Under the pieces are notes generated by a model. The model was not told where the DNA came from, did no database searches, and saw nothing but the letters and a program-made list of their open reading frames with translations. From positions 1 through 6,773 of the forward strand of contig JAOZUV010000110.1 of assembly GCA_029938505.1 (NCBI GenBank): DNA of 6,773 nt, read 5' to 3'. Positions 5,273 through 6,773 of this stretch are shown here, piece by piece (positions within the stretch are counted from its first letter, which is position 1; every line of letters begins with the position of its first letter). This stretch comes from Bacteroidales bacterium (lineage in GTDB: Bacteria > Bacteroidota > Bacteroidia > Bacteroidales > GCA-2711565). Position numbers and translations under genes: made by a program.

Positions 5273-6773
5273 ATGGTACATCATAAAAAGCTGACTCTAT
5301 CAAAAGCTGATCGTAAATTGAACCTAAAAAACACCGACAAAGAAACTTTGCAAAAATGGTATCGCTTAATGGTTCTTGGTCGTAAACTTGATGAGAAAGC
5401 CCCTAATTATTTAAAACAAGCATTGGGTTGGTCATACCACGCTCCATATGCGGGACACGATGGTATACAATTGGCGATAGGTCAGGTATTCCAAAAAGAA
5501 AAAGATCATTTATTTCCTTACTATCGAGATATGCTTACGGCAATCTCTGGAGGATTAACTGCTGAAGAGATTATTTTGAATGGAATTTCCAAAGCGGGTG
5601 ATGTAGCTAGTGGTGGACGACATATGTCGAATCACTTTGCAAAACCGGAGTGGAATGTTCATAATGTTTCTTCAGCTACAGGTAATCATACTTTACATGC
5701 CGTTGGTGTTGCAAGAGCAATAAAATATTATGACTCGGATGCAGTTGCTATTAGTTCACAAGGCGAATCTTCAACTTCTGAAGGATATGTTTACGAAGCT
5801 ATCAATGGAGCAAGTAATGAGAAATTACCAGTAATTTTTGTTTTTCAAGACAACGGTTTTGGTATCTCCGTGCCAAAAGCAGAACAAACGGCTAATCATC
5901 GTGCAGCTGATAATTTTCTGGCATTTAAAAATCTGGAAGTTATTTATTGCAATGGAAAAGATCCTTTCAATTCCATGAATGCAATGATTAAAGCAAAACA
6001 AATTGTTAAGGAAAAAGGAATGCCAGTCATTGTTCATGCTAATTGTGTCAGGATAGGATCTCACTCAAATTCGGATAAACACGAACTCTATCGTGATCAG
6101 TATGAGCTTTTAGATGCAAAAGGTCAAGATCCATTAAGACGTTTTCGCAATCGTTTATTATATTCAAAAAGATTTACAGTAGCTGAGCTGGATGCCATTG
6201 ATGTTGAGGTAAAAAAAGAAGTTTCAGCAGCGCATAAAAAAGTAATTGCAGCTCCCGATCCTGATCCAAAAACAATATACGACTTTGTGATCCCTGAGCC
6301 TTTCGTTTCAACAAAATATCCTGAAGGATTAACAAACGGAAAAGGTGAGTCAAAGAAACTAATTGAGGCCTTGAATGAAACTTTAAAAGCAGAATTTCGT
6401 CATAATCCAGATACTTTTATTTGGGGTCAGGATATGGCCAATAAAGATAAAGGTGGTATTTTTAATGTAAGTAAAGGATTGCAACAAGAATTTGGAAAAA
6501 AACGTGTCTTTAATGCCCCAATTGCTGAAGATTATATTGTTGGAACTGCCAATGGAATGAGTCGTTTTGATGAAAAAATTCGCATAGTTATTGAAGGTGC
6601 TGAATTTGCTGATTACTTTTGGCCAGCTATGGAACAATTCGTTGAAATGACCCATGATTATTGGCGTAGCAATGGAAAGTTTTCTCCTAATGTAACCATT
6701 CGTTTAGCTTCGGGTGGTTATATTGGTGGTGGATTATATCACTCTCAAAATATTGAAGGTGCATTAACGACTT
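5273..6773 (+). CDS. 2-oxo acid dehydrogenase E1, fused alpha and beta subunits, branched-chain type, 3' end cut off
   Basis: The frame is open from ATG 5273 to the right edge (500 residues). The enzyme performs the thiamine-diphosphate-dependent decarboxylation of 2-oxo acids in the cytoplasmic E1-E2-E3 complex, probably 2-oxoisovalerate and its relatives, yielding branched acyl-CoA. Residues 25-325 are E1 alpha: YYRD at 83-86, GGRHMSNHF at 114-122, and GES (164-166) with Asn194 as the cofactor and metal site. The GSHSNSDKHELYR loop follows at 262-274. Residues 360-500 are the start of E1 beta: ALNETLKAEF, then PIAED with Glu419 as the expected cofactor-activating glutamate, and GGGLYHSQ at 485-492. 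The rest of the pyrimidine-binding domain and the C-terminal transketolase domain should lie beyond the window. The GES site with Glu165, 29 residues before Asn194, and the HS-S-D loop resemble branched-chain rather than pyruvate enzymes. It is a housekeeping gene beside the phage genes. Confidence 0.93.
   Translation, partial: MVHHKKLTLSKADRKLNLKNTDKETLQKWYRLMVLGRKLDEKAPNYLKQALGWSYHAPYAGHDGIQLAIGQVFQKEKDHLFPYYRDMLTAISGGLTAEEIILNGISKAGDVASGGRHMSNHFAKPEWNVHNVSSATGNHTLHAVGVARAIKYYDSDAVAISSQGESSTSEGYVYEAINGASNEKLPVIFVFQDNGFGISVPKAEQTANHRAADNFLAFKNLEVIYCNGKDPFNSMNAMIKAKQIVKEKGMPVIVHANCVRIGSHSNSDKHELYRDQYELLDAKGQDPLRRFRNRLLYSKRFTVAELDAIDVEVKKEVSAAHKKVIAAPDPDPKTIYDFVIPEPFVSTKYPEGLTNGKGESKKLIEALNETLKAEFRHNPDTFIWGQDMANKDKGGIFNVSKGLQQEFGKKRVFNAPIAEDYIVGTANGMSRFDEKIRIVIEGAEFADYFWPAMEQFVEMTHDYWRSNGKFSPNVTIRLASGGYIGGGLYHSQNIEGALTT

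Noticed and set aside
5825..6655. Minus-strand open frames over the E1 gene (5825-6064 and 6383-6655)
   Set aside because: They are antisense to a clearly conserved enzyme sequence and show no motifs.

Overview
The window comes from an AT-rich bacterial chromosome, most likely of the phylum Bacteroidota. Three things point there: a fused alpha/beta 2-oxo acid dehydrogenase E1 gene of the kind common in that phylum, start codons preceded by AT-rich sequence without Shine-Dalgarno motifs, and one exact match to the Bacteroidota -7 promoter box (TAnnTTTG). No finer taxonomy can be read from the sequence. All genes are on the + strand.

Bases 1-4217 hold the distal end of a phage tail module, probably of a prophage. 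It starts inside a gene for a predicted beta-sandwich protein (2-415). An unrecognised 160-residue protein follows (427-909). Its stop codon shares a base with the start of an 1102-residue tail hub/fibre protein (909-4217). That protein has a tail-hub-like N-terminal half. Its C-terminal half is a chain of likely glycan-binding modules separated by three short collagen-like Gly-X-Y stretches. The tight packing suggests one transcript, which probably ends at a G5/C5 hairpin followed by T-rich sequence (4226-4260).

Bases 4218-4360 separate the tail genes from the next gene. Beside the terminator they contain an 80-bp element with 19-bp inverted-repeat arms (4263-4342), which ends 18 bases before the next start codon. 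The gene that follows, 4361-5155, encodes an intact orphan N6-adenine DNA methyltransferase of the D12/Dam class with no partner endonuclease in view.

Bases 5156-5272 carry a candidate promoter and a near-perfect direct repeat. From 5273 to the right edge runs a housekeeping gene, the alpha/beta-fused E1 of a branched-chain-type 2-oxo acid dehydrogenase, cut by the window edge. The change from phage to housekeeping genes puts the probable prophage boundary between 4218 and 5272, with the methylase as last phage gene or boundary cargo. The strongest unexplained structure is the inverted-repeat element in front of the methylase.
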